Position numbers and translations under genes: made by a program. The notes under the pieces are model-generated. The model saw only the letters and a list, made by a program, of their open reading frames with translations, made no database searches and was not told where the DNA came from. DNA of 64,000 nt from Nostoc sp. HK-01 (GTDB lineage Bacteria; Cyanobacteriota; Cyanobacteriia; Cyanobacteriales; Nostocaceae), in NCBI GenBank assembly GCA_003990705.1, contig AP018318.1:3227501-3291500 (forward strand), read 5' to 3'. This document shows positions 28,674-38,095 of the stretch, in pieces (positions within the stretch are counted from its first letter, which is position 1; each line of letters opens with the position of its first letter).

Positions 28674-28703
28674 AAATTAATTATTGGTTATAAAGTAGTT
28701 AAG
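28674..28703 (-). promoter_or_regulatory. PHO-box-like repeat, distal
   Basis: The minus strand reads CTTAACTA-CTT-TATAACCA-ATA-ATTAATTT, three 8-base units at 11-base period as in SphR/PhoB binding sites. It is about 123 bases before pstS, a sensible place for an activator. Degenerate in the third unit. Confidence 0.4.
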
Positions 28704-29596
28704 CTTTGACGCATTTTTGATTATGATGATGCGGTTAAGCAGCACTAAATTCTTGAGTATTTTTCTAAAGATGTATTGTTAACCTGATCTCTGCTAAATC
28801 AACAATCAAGCAGAACTCAGGAGGAAAAATTAATAAATTAGAATTAGAATAGTCTCTCTATCTAGATTTGAAACTTAAATTGTGTATTTCACTTATTTAA
28901 AATATGCTGTATTTTCCAGCAATTATGTGTTAATTTAAATGCTGGAAAATTAGTTATTAAGGTATTATTTAAATTTAGCCATAACTTAGAAGTTTATTTT
29001 TAACTACTTAAGTATTAAGCAAAAAGTAAGTATAATATTTTACGTAAACAATTAAATGATTAGAACAGAACAAAATTCACTTTGTAGATATAAAGCACAT
29101 TAAAGTTGATTTTCTTTCTATCTTCTGGCGTAAGTATGTAGTATCTATATTCCAGTTTCAATTTTGTAGCGATCGCCACCAGGACACTTATAGACTCGCT
29201 TCTAAAAATAGATAATCTATTAAAAAAACAATGAAGTGCTATAACAAATTTATTCAAATTTTAAAAAGCCATTTGCTTTTTAAAGAAGAATTTATAAAGT
29301 AGGTCTAAATATCGTTTTTTGCTGGCAATATCTAAAAATAAATCTCAAAAAATCAGAAATTTAGCAATAAAAAATCGGAAAGGTGTAGGATTTAGTGGTA
29401 ACATATTTTACAGTAAATCTTCAGGAGAGTCAGGATTTTTTACCTGAATCTTATACAGATATCTAATATCAGTATATTTGCTGTATAACGAAATTGCAGA
29501 AATTAACTTCCAGTTTGATCACCAGTGTAGTAATACAAAGCCACGGATTTTCATGATTGCGTTTAGTCAACATCTATACACTTACGATTTTCTGGC
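28704..29596. other. AT-rich divergent intergenic region between pstS and the pstB paralogue
   Basis: No convincing gene; a 65-codon minus frame at 29060-29257 lacks coding character. Structures seen: a further TTAACC on the minus strand near 28733, an 11-bp perfect inverted repeat ATTTTCCAGCA/TGCTGGAAAAT at 28911-28921 and 28940-28950, and TTATACAG/CTGTATAA at 29451-29458 and 29481-29488, about 110 bases upstream of the PstB paralogue. Confidence 0.5.
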
Positions 29597-30403
29597 ATGA
29601 ATAAGCTAATTCCAGCAATCAAAGTTAAAAATCTTAGCCTTTACTACAACACCCAAAAAATCCTGGAAGGGGTATCAATGGATATTTACCAGGATAAAGT
29701 AACAGCAATTATTGGCCCTAGTGGTTGTGGTAAGTCTACTTTTATTAAAAGCCTCAATCGGATGAACGAATTAGAAGCTGACGTTCAAGTTGAGGGGAAA
29801 GTAGAATTTTACAATCAAAATATTTATGAACGTCGAGTCAATTTAAATCGATTACGTCGCCAAGTCAGCATGGTGCTGCCTAAGCCAAATCTTTTTCCTA
29901 TGAGTGTTTATGATAATGTTGCTTATGGTGTAAAAATTCTGGGATGGCGACCGAAGGTAGAATTAGATCAAATTGTCGAATCTGCTATCAAAGACGCTGA
30001 TCTTTGGGATGAAGTCAAAAATAAACTGCATAAATCTGCTTTAGAACTTTCTGGCGGACAACAACAACGACTCTGTATAGCCCGTGCTTTAGCAGTGAAA
30101 CCAAAAATTATTCTCATGGATGAACCTTGTTTTGGGCTTGATCCGATAGCGGCGACAAAGGTAGAAGGTTTAATTCAGAGTTTGCGTTTGCGATCGGAAT
30201 TAACAATGGTGATTATTAGCCATAATTTGCAGCAAGTCACGCGCATATCTGATTTCACAGCTTTTTTCAGTACCAATGAACATCGCATTGGTCAAATGGT
30301 AGAATTTGGACTGACAAAAAAAATTTTTACTAACGCCTTGGATATCCGCACCCGTGAATATGTGTTAAGCCGCCTTGGTAGTAGTAAATATGAAAATCGA
30401 TAA
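29597..30403 (+). CDS. PstB paralogue with altered Q-loop
   Basis: 268 residues, clearly PstB-like: Walker A G-P-S-G-C-G-K-S-T (40-48), L-S-G-G-Q-Q-Q-R (151-158), Walker B I-L-M-D-E-P (172-177), H-loop His209. The Q-loop, V-F-Q-x-P-N-P-F-P in true PstB, reads V-L-P-K-P-N-L-F-P, so the conserved glutamine is Pro95. The residues after Walker B are C-F-G instead of T-S-A. The Q-loop glutamine normally contacts Mg/water and links ATP hydrolysis to the permease, so coupling to PstCA may be weak or absent. It stands alone, divergent from pstSCAB and about 1 kb away. It could still bind ATP and act as a regulator or alternative subunit. Confidence 0.88.
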   Translation: MNKLIPAIKVKNLSLYYNTQKILEGVSMDIYQDKVTAIIGPSGCGKSTFIKSLNRMNELEADVQVEGKVEFYNQNIYERRVNLNRLRRQVSMVLPKPNLFPMSVYDNVAYGVKILGWRPKVELDQIVESAIKDADLWDEVKNKLHKSALELSGGQQQRLCIARALAVKPKIILMDEPCFGLDPIAATKVEGLIQSLRLRSELTMVIISHNLQQVTRISDFTAFFSTNEHRIGQMVEFGLTKKIFTNALDIRTREYVLSRLGSSKYENR

Positions 30404-30519
30404 AAAGTAGGAAGTATGAAGTATGCAATCAGGCTGAGGAAAGAGTATTTTGTGTGTACTGTTTTTTCTAAAATCTAATATGAGTCCTATATTTATTATT
30501 TATCAAAATTGGTGATGTT

Positions 30520-30554
30520 CAGATCCCCGACTTCTTTGAGAAGTCGGGGATCTG
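30520..30554. repeat. GATCCCCGACTTCTT palindrome
   Basis: CAGATCCCCGACTTCTT and its inverted copy AAGTCGGGGATCTG form a 14-17 bp stem with a very short loop, after the PstB paralogue. A terminator-like member of a dispersed family. The rest of 30404-30675 shows no gene. Confidence 0.65.
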
Positions 30555-30675
30555 AGAGAATTTATTTTCAGGAGTTTTACGGTTATCAAGTAGTTTATTG
30601 CATAGATATAACATGGGTATTTTCCTGGCTTGGATAATAACTTAATCATCTAAGCTAAATTACCTGTGGTAATTT

Positions 30676-31761
30676 ATGAGCTATACTAAAGCAACTGAGT
30701 TAAATGGCTCAGGTCGAATCACCGAAATTCAGTCATTTGAAGCCGAACAAACGCTTGTCTGTGCTGCTTCTGGTAGCAAAACTGAGGTAGCAGTTTTATT
30801 ATTAGATGCGGAAAACTTACAAATCAACACTGAAACCGAAAAATTTTTAACCACAGTTTGTACTTGTCCAATTCAAATTAAAATAGCCTTTGCCAATTGG
30901 TGTAGCATGGGCAAAATAGATGTAGAGTTGCATGGACGTGGTTACGATTTAATTCATGTCCCCGTAGGTAAGGATAATGCTGACGGAAAAATGATCGCCT
31001 TTGGTTCATCTATTCACGAAAGATACCCAAAAGCTAGGGAAGTTTTGGTTTGTTCTTCTGATAAAGTGATGACTAATTTATGCAACCATCTACGGCAACA
31101 TGGCTTAACAGTATATCAAGTAAGTCAACAAGGTGAAGATATTACAGTATTAAATAGTTATACAGGTCAGCTTGTGACACGAAGTAATAATGCTGTACCA
31201 GAAATTCCCGATATTTCTCAATTTATTCTACAAATTAAAGAGTTAGTTAAAGCAGAACAAAAACGCGCTCATAGTTACTGGATTAACTTAGCTACAATCT
31301 CCCAAAACTATAAGGATAAATATAAAGTAAGTATTACTCAGGTGGCTGCTAAACATTTGCCAGGGAAGAAAGCTAGGGAAATATTTGTCAATTACCCGGC
31401 AGAATTTGTACTTCATCAAATTGAGCCAAATGCTCCGGTATATATCACATTATTTGAAATTGATCATACTAAAGATGTAGTTACAGAAAGTGCTGCTAAT
31501 TCTCCATCAACAAGTATTAGTACTAAACTACAATTAGAACAGGTACTAAACAATATTGTTAGTAAATTAACTAGTAAATCTCCCGGAAGCCACATTAACA
31601 TTAATCTTGTAGGTGGTGAGTTTAAGCAGCAATATGGTAAATCCATTACCAAACAAATCAAAAGCTTGCAATTAAGTGGTAGTTTTATTAAATTTCTACA
31701 ATCTTGTACTTCTTTTAAACTCAAGCAAACTCCCAAAGGATGGGAGATAGCAGTTAAATAA
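30676..31761 (+). CDS. NYN/PIN-like domain protein with possible LOTUS (OST-HTH) C-terminus
   Basis: 361 residues, no signal peptide. Residues about 36-165 show the NYN (LabA/DUF88) RNase-fold pattern: L-L-L-D-A-E-N with the first Asp, a central F-A-N-W block, G-Y-D-L-I-H-V-P-V-G-K-D-N-A-D, and V-L-V-C-S-S-D. The family usually has S-S-D-S-D-F; the second Asp is missing here (S-S-D-K-V-M), so catalysis may be weakened. Residues about 195-250 (Y-W-I-N-L-A-T-I-S...H-L-P-G-K-K-A-R-E-I-F) look like a LOTUS winged helix. The end (290-361) may be a second such module. Probably RNA-directed; target unknown. Confidence 0.68.
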   Translation: MSYTKATELNGSGRITEIQSFEAEQTLVCAASGSKTEVAVLLLDAENLQINTETEKFLTTVCTCPIQIKIAFANWCSMGKIDVELHGRGYDLIHVPVGKDNADGKMIAFGSSIHERYPKAREVLVCSSDKVMTNLCNHLRQHGLTVYQVSQQGEDITVLNSYTGQLVTRSNNAVPEIPDISQFILQIKELVKAEQKRAHSYWINLATISQNYKDKYKVSITQVAAKHLPGKKAREIFVNYPAEFVLHQIEPNAPVYITLFEIDHTKDVVTESAANSPSTSISTKLQLEQVLNNIVSKLTSKSPGSHININLVGGEFKQQYGKSITKQIKSLQLSGSFIKFLQSCTSFKLKQTPKGWEIAVK

Positions 31762-31901
31762 CCTCCTATTCAAACTCTTGCTTATTCAGGTGTAATCATG
31801 TAGGATGCTTACATAATTATTGCTTAGGAAGGACTTGATAATCTAGCAAAACAGGCAGAATTTACACATAGATAAGCTCTCATGCTAGATTTTCGAGATT
31901 T

Positions 31902-32924
31902 ATGGAAATTGCTCACGTTCACTTCTATGTAGAAAATGCTCCGGCTTGGCGGGATTGGTGCGTAGATTATCTGGGATTTACCGCAGTTAATAGTGGAATA
32001 AGTTCCAATCACACTTGTACGGAAATGGTACAAAGTGGCGCTATTTGTTTTTTGCTATCTTCACCATTATTGCCCACAAGTCCGGTTGCGGTGTTTTTGC
32101 GTCAACATCCTCCTGGTGTGGCGGATATTGCTTTTGCTGTAACAGATGTAGCAGATGCGATCGCTCAAGCAGCAGCACAAGGAGCTACAATCTTAGAACC
32201 CATCCAAGAATATCTCGGTTATAAGTGCGGGAAAATTGCGGCTTGGGGTGGAATGACTCATACGTTGATGGAAAAACCAGCGGGGGGAAAACGGGAAACA
32301 CGCGATCGCCCTATGTTTACTGCCATCGATCATCTAGTATTAAATGTACCAGTTGGTGAGTTAGAGCGTGCTGTGGCTTGGTACAAAAATGTTTTAGATT
32401 TGCAACCGCAACAAGCATTTAAAATTAAAACCGATCGCTCTGGGTTATATAGTCAAGTGCTAGTTTCCCGCAATGGCAGTGTACAATTACCCATTAATGA
32501 ACCAGCTTCTAGTAATTCGCAAATTCAAGAATTTTTAACTGTGAATCGCGGTGCGGGGATTCAACACATTGCTTTGCGAACATCCAACTTGATTAGTGTG
32601 ATCGCGCAATTACGCAGCCGTGGTTTATCTTTACTGTCAGTTCCCCAAACTTACTACTCCCAGCTGAAAAAGCGGACAGAATTTCGCTTATCGCCCTTAG
32701 AATTAGAAGCGATCGCTCAACAAGAAATTTTAGTAGACTGGCAAGCTAATAGTCAAAACGCTTTATTACTGCAAATTTTTACTCAACCTATCTTTGCACA
32801 GCCGACATTTTTCTTTGAGTTTATTGAAAGGCGTTTCCAAGCACAAGGTTTTGGCGAAGGAAATTTTCGGGCTTTATTTGAAGCAATTGAAAGCGAACAA
32901 ATAAAACGCGGAACTTTGCAATAA
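31902..32924 (+). CDS. hppD: 4-hydroxyphenylpyruvate dioxygenase
   Basis: 340 residues, two vicinal-oxygen-chelate halves. The Fe(II) ligands are in place: His144 (I-D-H-L-V-L-N-V), His222 (I-Q-H-I-A-L-R-T) and Glu306 (F-F-F-E-F-I-E-R-R). It turns 4-hydroxyphenylpyruvate into homogentisate, which in cyanobacteria feeds tocopherol synthesis. Shorter than bacterial and plant enzymes, as usual for cyanobacterial HPPD. Monocistronic; a palindrome followed by T-rich DNA lies about 115 bases downstream. Confidence 0.93.
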   Translation: MEIAHVHFYVENAPAWRDWCVDYLGFTAVNSGISSNHTCTEMVQSGAICFLLSSPLLPTSPVAVFLRQHPPGVADIAFAVTDVADAIAQAAAQGATILEPIQEYLGYKCGKIAAWGGMTHTLMEKPAGGKRETRDRPMFTAIDHLVLNVPVGELERAVAWYKNVLDLQPQQAFKIKTDRSGLYSQVLVSRNGSVQLPINEPASSNSQIQEFLTVNRGAGIQHIALRTSNLISVIAQLRSRGLSLLSVPQTYYSQLKKRTEFRLSPLELEAIAQQEILVDWQANSQNALLLQIFTQPIFAQPTFFFEFIERRFQAQGFGEGNFRALFEAIESEQIKRGTLQ

Positions 32925-33038
32925 AGCAGCAATAATAAGTAATAGTAATTCACCAAAATCTTAATATTCAGCAACGGCGGAATCAGCTTCTTTAACTTCA
33001 TAGCGAATGAAAATACTGCATCTACCCTGAACCTTTGT

Positions 33039-33063
33039 AGAGATATTGCAATGCAATATCTCT
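33039..33063. repeat. Perfect palindrome in the gap 32925-33431
   Basis: AGAGATATTGCA-A-TGCAATATCTCT, a 12-bp stem with a one-base centre, followed by TTATTTTTC. It resembles a frequent cyanobacterial repeat (GAGACGTTGCATGCAACGTCTC type) and could end hppD transcripts. The gap also has a weak ACCCAG/CTGGGT hairpin at about 33120-33150 in the ppsA leader and no gene. Confidence 0.6.
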
Positions 33064-33431
33064 TTATTTTTCGTTACATTTTGCGTAATTATTTGAGAAA
33101 GTTGCTAACGGGACTTAAGCACCCAGGTTGTCTGTTGAGACTGGGTTTCAACATTTACACTCTTATACTTGATTTTTCGTTTTCATACGTAAGTGCTAAT
33201 TAATTCATGCAGTATTTGTTGATGCTTGATGAACTATTTTAAGGAATGCTGCACATACTACCCAAAACTTGGATTTATTTGTTATCGTGATCCCAAAGGA
33301 ATTATTAAGCATCCACAAGATTTGTCAGACGCTAATTAAGCGCCAAAATACCTGCTGGGTGCGAGATATCAAAGTTATTCACTAAAATTTAAAACTCATT
33401 AACTAGAGTATCTATTTGGGAGGTAACACTT

Positions 33432-35948
33432 ATGGTTACAGTATCTCATCAAACATTGTCCTCACTTTCTCAAGAGCGATCGCTCATTCTTTGGTTTGAT
33501 GAGGTAGGCATTAAAGATATACACCTAGTAGGTGGAAAAAATGCCTCCTTGGGAGAGATGATTCAACAATTAACCCCTAAAGGTGTGAATGTACCAATGG
33601 GGTTTGCAACTACCGCTTATGCTTATCGTTATTTCATCCAATCAGCGGGATTAGAAGCAAAGTTACGCCAACTTTTTGCTGATTTAAATGTTGAGGATGT
33701 GAACAATTTACGCGAACGGGGAGACAAAGCGCGATCGCTATTACTGCACACACCATTCCCTGAAGATTTACGACAGGCGATTGCTAAAGCTTACGCGAGT
33801 TTATGTGAGCAATACTTAACAGAAACTGATGTTGCAGTTCGTTCTAGCGCCACCGCCGAAGACCTCCCCGATGCGAGTTTTGCTGGACAGCAAGAAACTT
33901 ATTTAAATATTGTGGGTGTTGAAGAAGTCATCACAGCTTGTCATAAATGTTTTGCTTCTATATTTACTGACCGCGCTATTTCTTATCGTCATACTAAAGG
34001 ATTTGATCATTTTAATGTGGCTTTATCTGTTGGTGTCCAAAAAATGGTGCGTTCTGATTTAGCAACTTCGGGAGTAATGTTTTCTATTGATACCGAAACC
34101 GGGTTTAAAGATGCCGCTTTGATTACCGCCGCTTATGGTTTAGGTGAAAACGTTGTTCAAGGTGCAGTTAATCCCGATGAATATGTGGTATTTAAACCAA
34201 CATTAAAAACAGGTTTTCGCCCAATTATAGATAAGAAATTGGGTAGTAAAGAAATCAAAATGATTTATGTGCCGGCAACGGAAATAGATATAATGGCTTG
34301 TGCTGCTGATAGCGCCCATACATTAACAGTGAGAGCCGATGATGATAATTGTAAGTTAACCAAAAATGTACCCGTTAGTGAAAGCGATCGCACTAAATTT
34401 GCCCTGAATGATGAAGAAATTTTACAACTAGGAAAATGGGCTTGCGTTATCGAAGACCATTACTCCCAAGTTCACGGTAATTACACCCCAATGGATATTG
34501 AGTGGGCAAAAGATGGCATTACTAATCAACTATTTATAGTCCAAGCGCGTCCTGAAACTGTGCAGTCGCAGAAAAACACCAATGTCTTGCGGAGTTATCG
34601 CTTAGTATCGGGGAAAGAAACCCCAACACCTTTAGTTACAGGACGCGCCATAGGCGAAGCCATCAGCCAAGGTAAAGTGAGTGTCATTGTTAATGTCCAC
34701 GATATCGACAAATTCCAACCAGGAGATGTATTAGTAACCGAAAGAACCGACCCCGACTGGGAACCAATTATGAAACGTGCCAGTGCAATTATTACCAACG
34801 CTGGTGGACGTACCTGTCATGCAGCGATTATTGCACGAGAATTAGGTGTGCCGGCGATCGTTGGTTGCGGGAATGCAACGCAAATCCTCAAAAACAATCA
34901 AGAGGTTACAGTTTCTTGTGCTGAAGGCGAAGACGGTCAAGTTTATCCCGGCTTATTACCTTTTGAAGTCCAAGAAGTTCCTCTAGAAAACTTACCCCGC
35001 ACTCACACGCAAATATTAATGAATGTGGGAAATCCCCAGGAGGCTTTTAGTTTATCTGCAATTCCCAACGATGGCGTAGGTTTAGCGCGGACAGAATTTA
35101 TCATTGCAAATCAAATTCAAATTCATCCAATGGCGTTAATTCACTACGACCAATTGCAAGATGCAAAAGTCAAAGCCCAAATAACAGAAATTACCTCACT
35201 TTATGATGATAAACCACAGTATTTTGTTGATAAATTAGCCCAAGGTATAGGCAGAATTGCCGCAGCCTTTTATCCCAAACCTGTGATTGTGCGGATGTCA
35301 GATTTTAAGAGTAATGAATATGCAAATTTATTAGGTGGTAAACAATTTGAACCTCATGAAGAAAACCCCATGCTAGGTTGGCGCGGTGCAGCACGTTATT
35401 ATGATGAGGGTTATAAAGCCGCTTTTGCCTTAGAATGTCAAGCCATCAAACGCGTCCGGGATGAAATGGGTTTAACAAATGTCATCCCCATGATTCCATT
35501 TTGCCGCACTCCCGAAGAAGGAAAGTTAGTATTAGCAGAGATGGCAAAAAATGGCTTGCAACAAGGCGTGAATAACTTGCAAGTTTATGTCATGTGTGAG
35601 TTACCCAGTAACGTAATTTTGGCAGAAGAATTTGCCAATGTTTTTGATGGTTTTTCCATCGGTTCCAATGATTTAACTCAGCTAACCTTGGGTTTAGACA
35701 GAGATTCGGCTTTAGTCGCCAGATTATTTGATGAACGCAGTCCCGCCGTTAAGCAAATGGTCAAAATGGCCATCGAAGCTGCCAAAAAACGCCACCGCAA
35801 AATCGGTATTTGTGGACAAGCACCCAGCGATTACCCAGAATTTGCCCAGTTTTTAGTAGAACAGGGCATTGATTCTATCAGTTTAAATCCTGATTCTGTA
35901 TTAAAAACAATGCTGGAAATCGCAAAAGTGGAAAATCCTGAGTCTTAA
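33432..35948 (+). CDS. ppsA: Phosphoenolpyruvate synthase
   Basis: 838 residues, somewhat longer than the E. coli enzyme. ATP-grasp-like N-terminal domain (V-G-G-K-N-A-S-L-G-E-M; R-S-S-A-T-A-E-D-L-P-D-A-S-F-A-G), swivelling phosphohistidine domain with His463 in G-G-R-T-C-H-A-A-I, and C-terminal PEP/pyruvate barrel (G-S-N-D-L-T-Q-L-T-L-G, G-I-C-G-Q-A-P). It makes PEP from pyruvate and ATP. GGAGG lies 8 bases before the start. The long leader (over 400 bases) suggests regulation, but none can be read. Confidence 0.95.
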   Translation: MVTVSHQTLSSLSQERSLILWFDEVGIKDIHLVGGKNASLGEMIQQLTPKGVNVPMGFATTAYAYRYFIQSAGLEAKLRQLFADLNVEDVNNLRERGDKARSLLLHTPFPEDLRQAIAKAYASLCEQYLTETDVAVRSSATAEDLPDASFAGQQETYLNIVGVEEVITACHKCFASIFTDRAISYRHTKGFDHFNVALSVGVQKMVRSDLATSGVMFSIDTETGFKDAALITAAYGLGENVVQGAVNPDEYVVFKPTLKTGFRPIIDKKLGSKEIKMIYVPATEIDIMACAADSAHTLTVRADDDNCKLTKNVPVSESDRTKFALNDEEILQLGKWACVIEDHYSQVHGNYTPMDIEWAKDGITNQLFIVQARPETVQSQKNTNVLRSYRLVSGKETPTPLVTGRAIGEAISQGKVSVIVNVHDIDKFQPGDVLVTERTDPDWEPIMKRASAIITNAGGRTCHAAIIARELGVPAIVGCGNATQILKNNQEVTVSCAEGEDGQVYPGLLPFEVQEVPLENLPRTHTQILMNVGNPQEAFSLSAIPNDGVGLARTEFIIANQIQIHPMALIHYDQLQDAKVKAQITEITSLYDDKPQYFVDKLAQGIGRIAAAFYPKPVIVRMSDFKSNEYANLLGGKQFEPHEENPMLGWRGAARYYDEGYKAAFALECQAIKRVRDEMGLTNVIPMIPFCRTPEEGKLVLAEMAKNGLQQGVNNLQVYVMCELPSNVILAEEFANVFDGFSIGSNDLTQLTLGLDRDSALVARLFDERSPAVKQMVKMAIEAAKKRHRKIGICGQAPSDYPEFAQFLVEQGIDSISLNPDSVLKTMLEIAKVENPES

Positions 35949-35980
35949 GTAAAGCGATAAATTTCAAATTCTAGAGACTC

Positions 35981-36013
35981 AGAACCCCGACTTCTTAAAG
36001 AAGTCGGGGTTCT
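35981..36013. repeat. GAACCCCGACTTCTT palindrome after ppsA
   Basis: AGAACCCCGACTTCTT and AAGAAGTCGGGGTTCT form a 16-bp perfect stem around one base. Same family as 30520-30554; it probably ends ppsA transcription. Confidence 0.7.
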
Positions 36014-36020
36014 TCTTGTT

Positions 36021-36128
36021 CACGAGGATGTTTTTACCGATATTCTTGAAAAAGAGCCACTTAATGCTGGCGTACCGAAAAATCAGATTGTGTTGGGGTT
36101 CCGGTCTGAAGAACTGCGGCAAGATTGA
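36021..36128 (+). pseudogene. Relic of an XisI-type gene
   Basis: An open stretch ending in TGA encodes T-D-I-L-E-K-E-P-L-N-A-G-V-P-K-N-Q-I-V-L, then G-F-R-S-E-E-L-R-Q. This matches the C-terminus of XisI-family proteins (A-G-V-P-K-x-x-I-V-L-G-F-x-x-x-x-x-R-Q). Nothing of the N-terminal part remains, and the fragment begins directly beside the palindrome. XisI proteins take part in excision of developmentally regulated elements in heterocystous species, and copies and relics are common. Confidence 0.55.
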
Positions 36129-36232
36129 GAATTTGCGATCGCCTAAAATTCACTATCATTAGGGTGGGCAATGCTCACCCTAAAAAATTTTTCCAAAGAA
36201 AGCAGAACAAAGGGGAAAATAACAAAAGACTA

Positions 36233-36253
36233 TTGACCATTGACTAATGACTA
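36233..36253 (+). repeat. Heptamer repeat supplying the PMT-gene start codon
   Basis: TTGACCA, TTGACTA and ATGACTA in direct succession; the third heptamer contains the ATG at 36247 and the second codon. Same heptamer family as 57337-57364. Confidence 0.75.
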
Positions 36254-37698
36254 AAAATTGGTTCCGCATTGGGTTAGTGAGTATCTTTTTACTCTCACTC
36301 GCTTTGAGATTTTGGGGACTAGATAGGTTTAACACCTTAGTCTTTGATGAAATTTACTACGCTAAATTTGGGAATAACTATCTCACCCATGTTTCTTTTT
36401 TCGATGGTCATCCACCGTTAGGAAAACTGATAATTGCCCTAGGTATCTGGCTAGGTAGTCATGTACCATTTTGGCATGAAAGCGTGAATGGACTCACAGG
36501 TTCGCTGCGATCGCCTTGGGATTATCGTTGGATTAATGCTTTTTTAGGCTCGTTTATCCCTTTACTAATTGCTGGGATTGCTTATCAATTAAGTTCTCGG
36601 CGCAGTTTTGCCTTAATTGCTGGCTTATTCACCGCTGTTGATGGCATATTTATCGTTGAATCTCGCTATGCGCTAATCAATATATATATAGTTTTATTTG
36701 GTTTGTTGGGGCATTGGTTATTTCTTTTAGCCTTAAATAACCAGAGACAAAAACGGAAATTATGTTTAATAATTGCGGGTATCGCCTTTGGTTGTTCTAT
36801 TGCGACTAAATGGAATGGTTTATTTTTTCTAGCTGGTGTTTATGTTTTGTGGATATTTGCTTGGATATGGCAAATATTCGTCACAAAAATCAATCATAAT
36901 GATGCAGAAATTAATCAAGAATCTTCATCCCCGCTGCAAAAGTTAACACAATTATATGTTTGGCAAGTTGTCTTATTTTTAGGAGTTCTCCCACTTACCG
37001 TTTATAGCCTGATTTGGATTCCCCATTTACAACTAGATACCAAATATGGATTTATCGCCGTCCACAAGCAAATCTTAGCTTTTCATGAACGGCTGGGTGG
37101 GAATAATGCTGAAGTACATCCCTACTGTGCTGCTTGGTATAAATGGCCGTTGTTAACTCGACCAATGGCATATTATTACCAAACAGCCCAAAAAGCGACT
37201 GATCCATTACCTGGTTTGGGGCCTGAATTACCTGCTGGTGCCGGGAAAATTATTTATGATGTTCATGCAATGGGTAACCCTTTTTTGTGGTGGTTTGGTG
37301 TGACTGCCATAATATTTTTAATAGGGATGCTCATTGCTTCAATGGTAATGTTTTGGCAGCAGCAAAAAAGGTTTACCTTACCAAAAAATCTCACTGTTGA
37401 TACATGGATTGCCTTATATTTAGTGGTAAATTATGCCACTAACTTAGTCCCGTGGATGGGTGTATCGAGGTGCGCTTTTATTTACCACTACATGACTGCT
37501 GTGGTATTTGCATTTTTAGCGATCGCTTGGTTTGTCGATCAATGTCTGCGTAGCTATTATCGGCCATTACAGGCGATCGGTGTCACCATTTCTTTGATGA
37601 TTTTGGTGGCTTTTGTGTATTGGTTGCCCATTTATTTAGGTTTACCTATCACATCCGCAGATTATAAACTACGGATGTGGTTTAACTCTTGGATTTAA
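36247..37698 (+). CDS. PMT-family glycosyltransferase (protein O-mannosyltransferase-like)
   Basis: 483 residues with about ten membrane helices. The first luminal/periplasmic loop has the acidic F-D-E-I-Y-Y motif followed by D-G-H-P-P-L-G-K, typical of GT39 dolichyl/polyprenyl-phosphate-mannose-dependent transferases. The C-terminal half has the four-helix PMT_4TMC arrangement. These inner-membrane enzymes move a sugar from a polyprenyl carrier to secreted proteins. The acceptor here is unknown; the exported proteins at 1-8 kb are only candidates. Confidence 0.82.
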   Translation: MTKNWFRIGLVSIFLLSLALRFWGLDRFNTLVFDEIYYAKFGNNYLTHVSFFDGHPPLGKLIIALGIWLGSHVPFWHESVNGLTGSLRSPWDYRWINAFLGSFIPLLIAGIAYQLSSRRSFALIAGLFTAVDGIFIVESRYALINIYIVLFGLLGHWLFLLALNNQRQKRKLCLIIAGIAFGCSIATKWNGLFFLAGVYVLWIFAWIWQIFVTKINHNDAEINQESSSPLQKLTQLYVWQVVLFLGVLPLTVYSLIWIPHLQLDTKYGFIAVHKQILAFHERLGGNNAEVHPYCAAWYKWPLLTRPMAYYYQTAQKATDPLPGLGPELPAGAGKIIYDVHAMGNPFLWWFGVTAIIFLIGMLIASMVMFWQQQKRFTLPKNLTVDTWIALYLVVNYATNLVPWMGVSRCAFIYHYMTAVVFAFLAIAWFVDQCLRSYYRPLQAIGVTISLMILVAFVYWLPIYLGLPITSADYKLRMWFNSWI

Positions 37699-38095
37699 AG
37701 CAATTTAGCCTTAAAATGACTGTCATAATCTAAGCTTTTTATCCTTAATATTGCTACATATATACAGTGTAAACAATCATATATTTTTTACATTTCTTAT
37801 CTGTATTTATAGAGTCTGCCTGCTAGACTGAAAACGCAAGCAGGATAGATAAAAGATATACAACGCAACTGAGGTATTAAAAGTTAAGCATCGCCAAAAA
37901 CAGAATTGATGAAGAAATTTCTCATAATCCATCATTCTGCGTTTTTAACAGTGAAAATTGATTAACTAGTTAATTTCTAGAATAAAAATTATACAAGCTT
38001 ACATCTAGAAAGTGTCATAAAGCTATAAAGTCAATAGGTGTAGAACCTCTATAGACTCTATTTTTGATGCTCTCTAGGTATAGAGGAGAATCCTA
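37699..38095. other. Gap upstream of the phytochrome gene
   Basis: No gene. An imperfect long inverted repeat (about 37892-37946, AAAAACAGAATTGATG against CATCATTCTGCGTTTTT) could be a hairpin. AGGAGAA lies 7 bases before the phytochrome ATG. Confidence 0.45.

Noticed and set aside
29060-29257. 65-codon minus-strand frame in the pst divergent region
   Set aside because: AT-rich, no ribosome site, no recognisable domain; coding character poor.
33039-33063. Palindrome as a transcription-factor operator for ppsA
   Set aside because: It lies close to 400 bases upstream of ppsA and matches a general repeat/terminator type, so an operator role is not supported.
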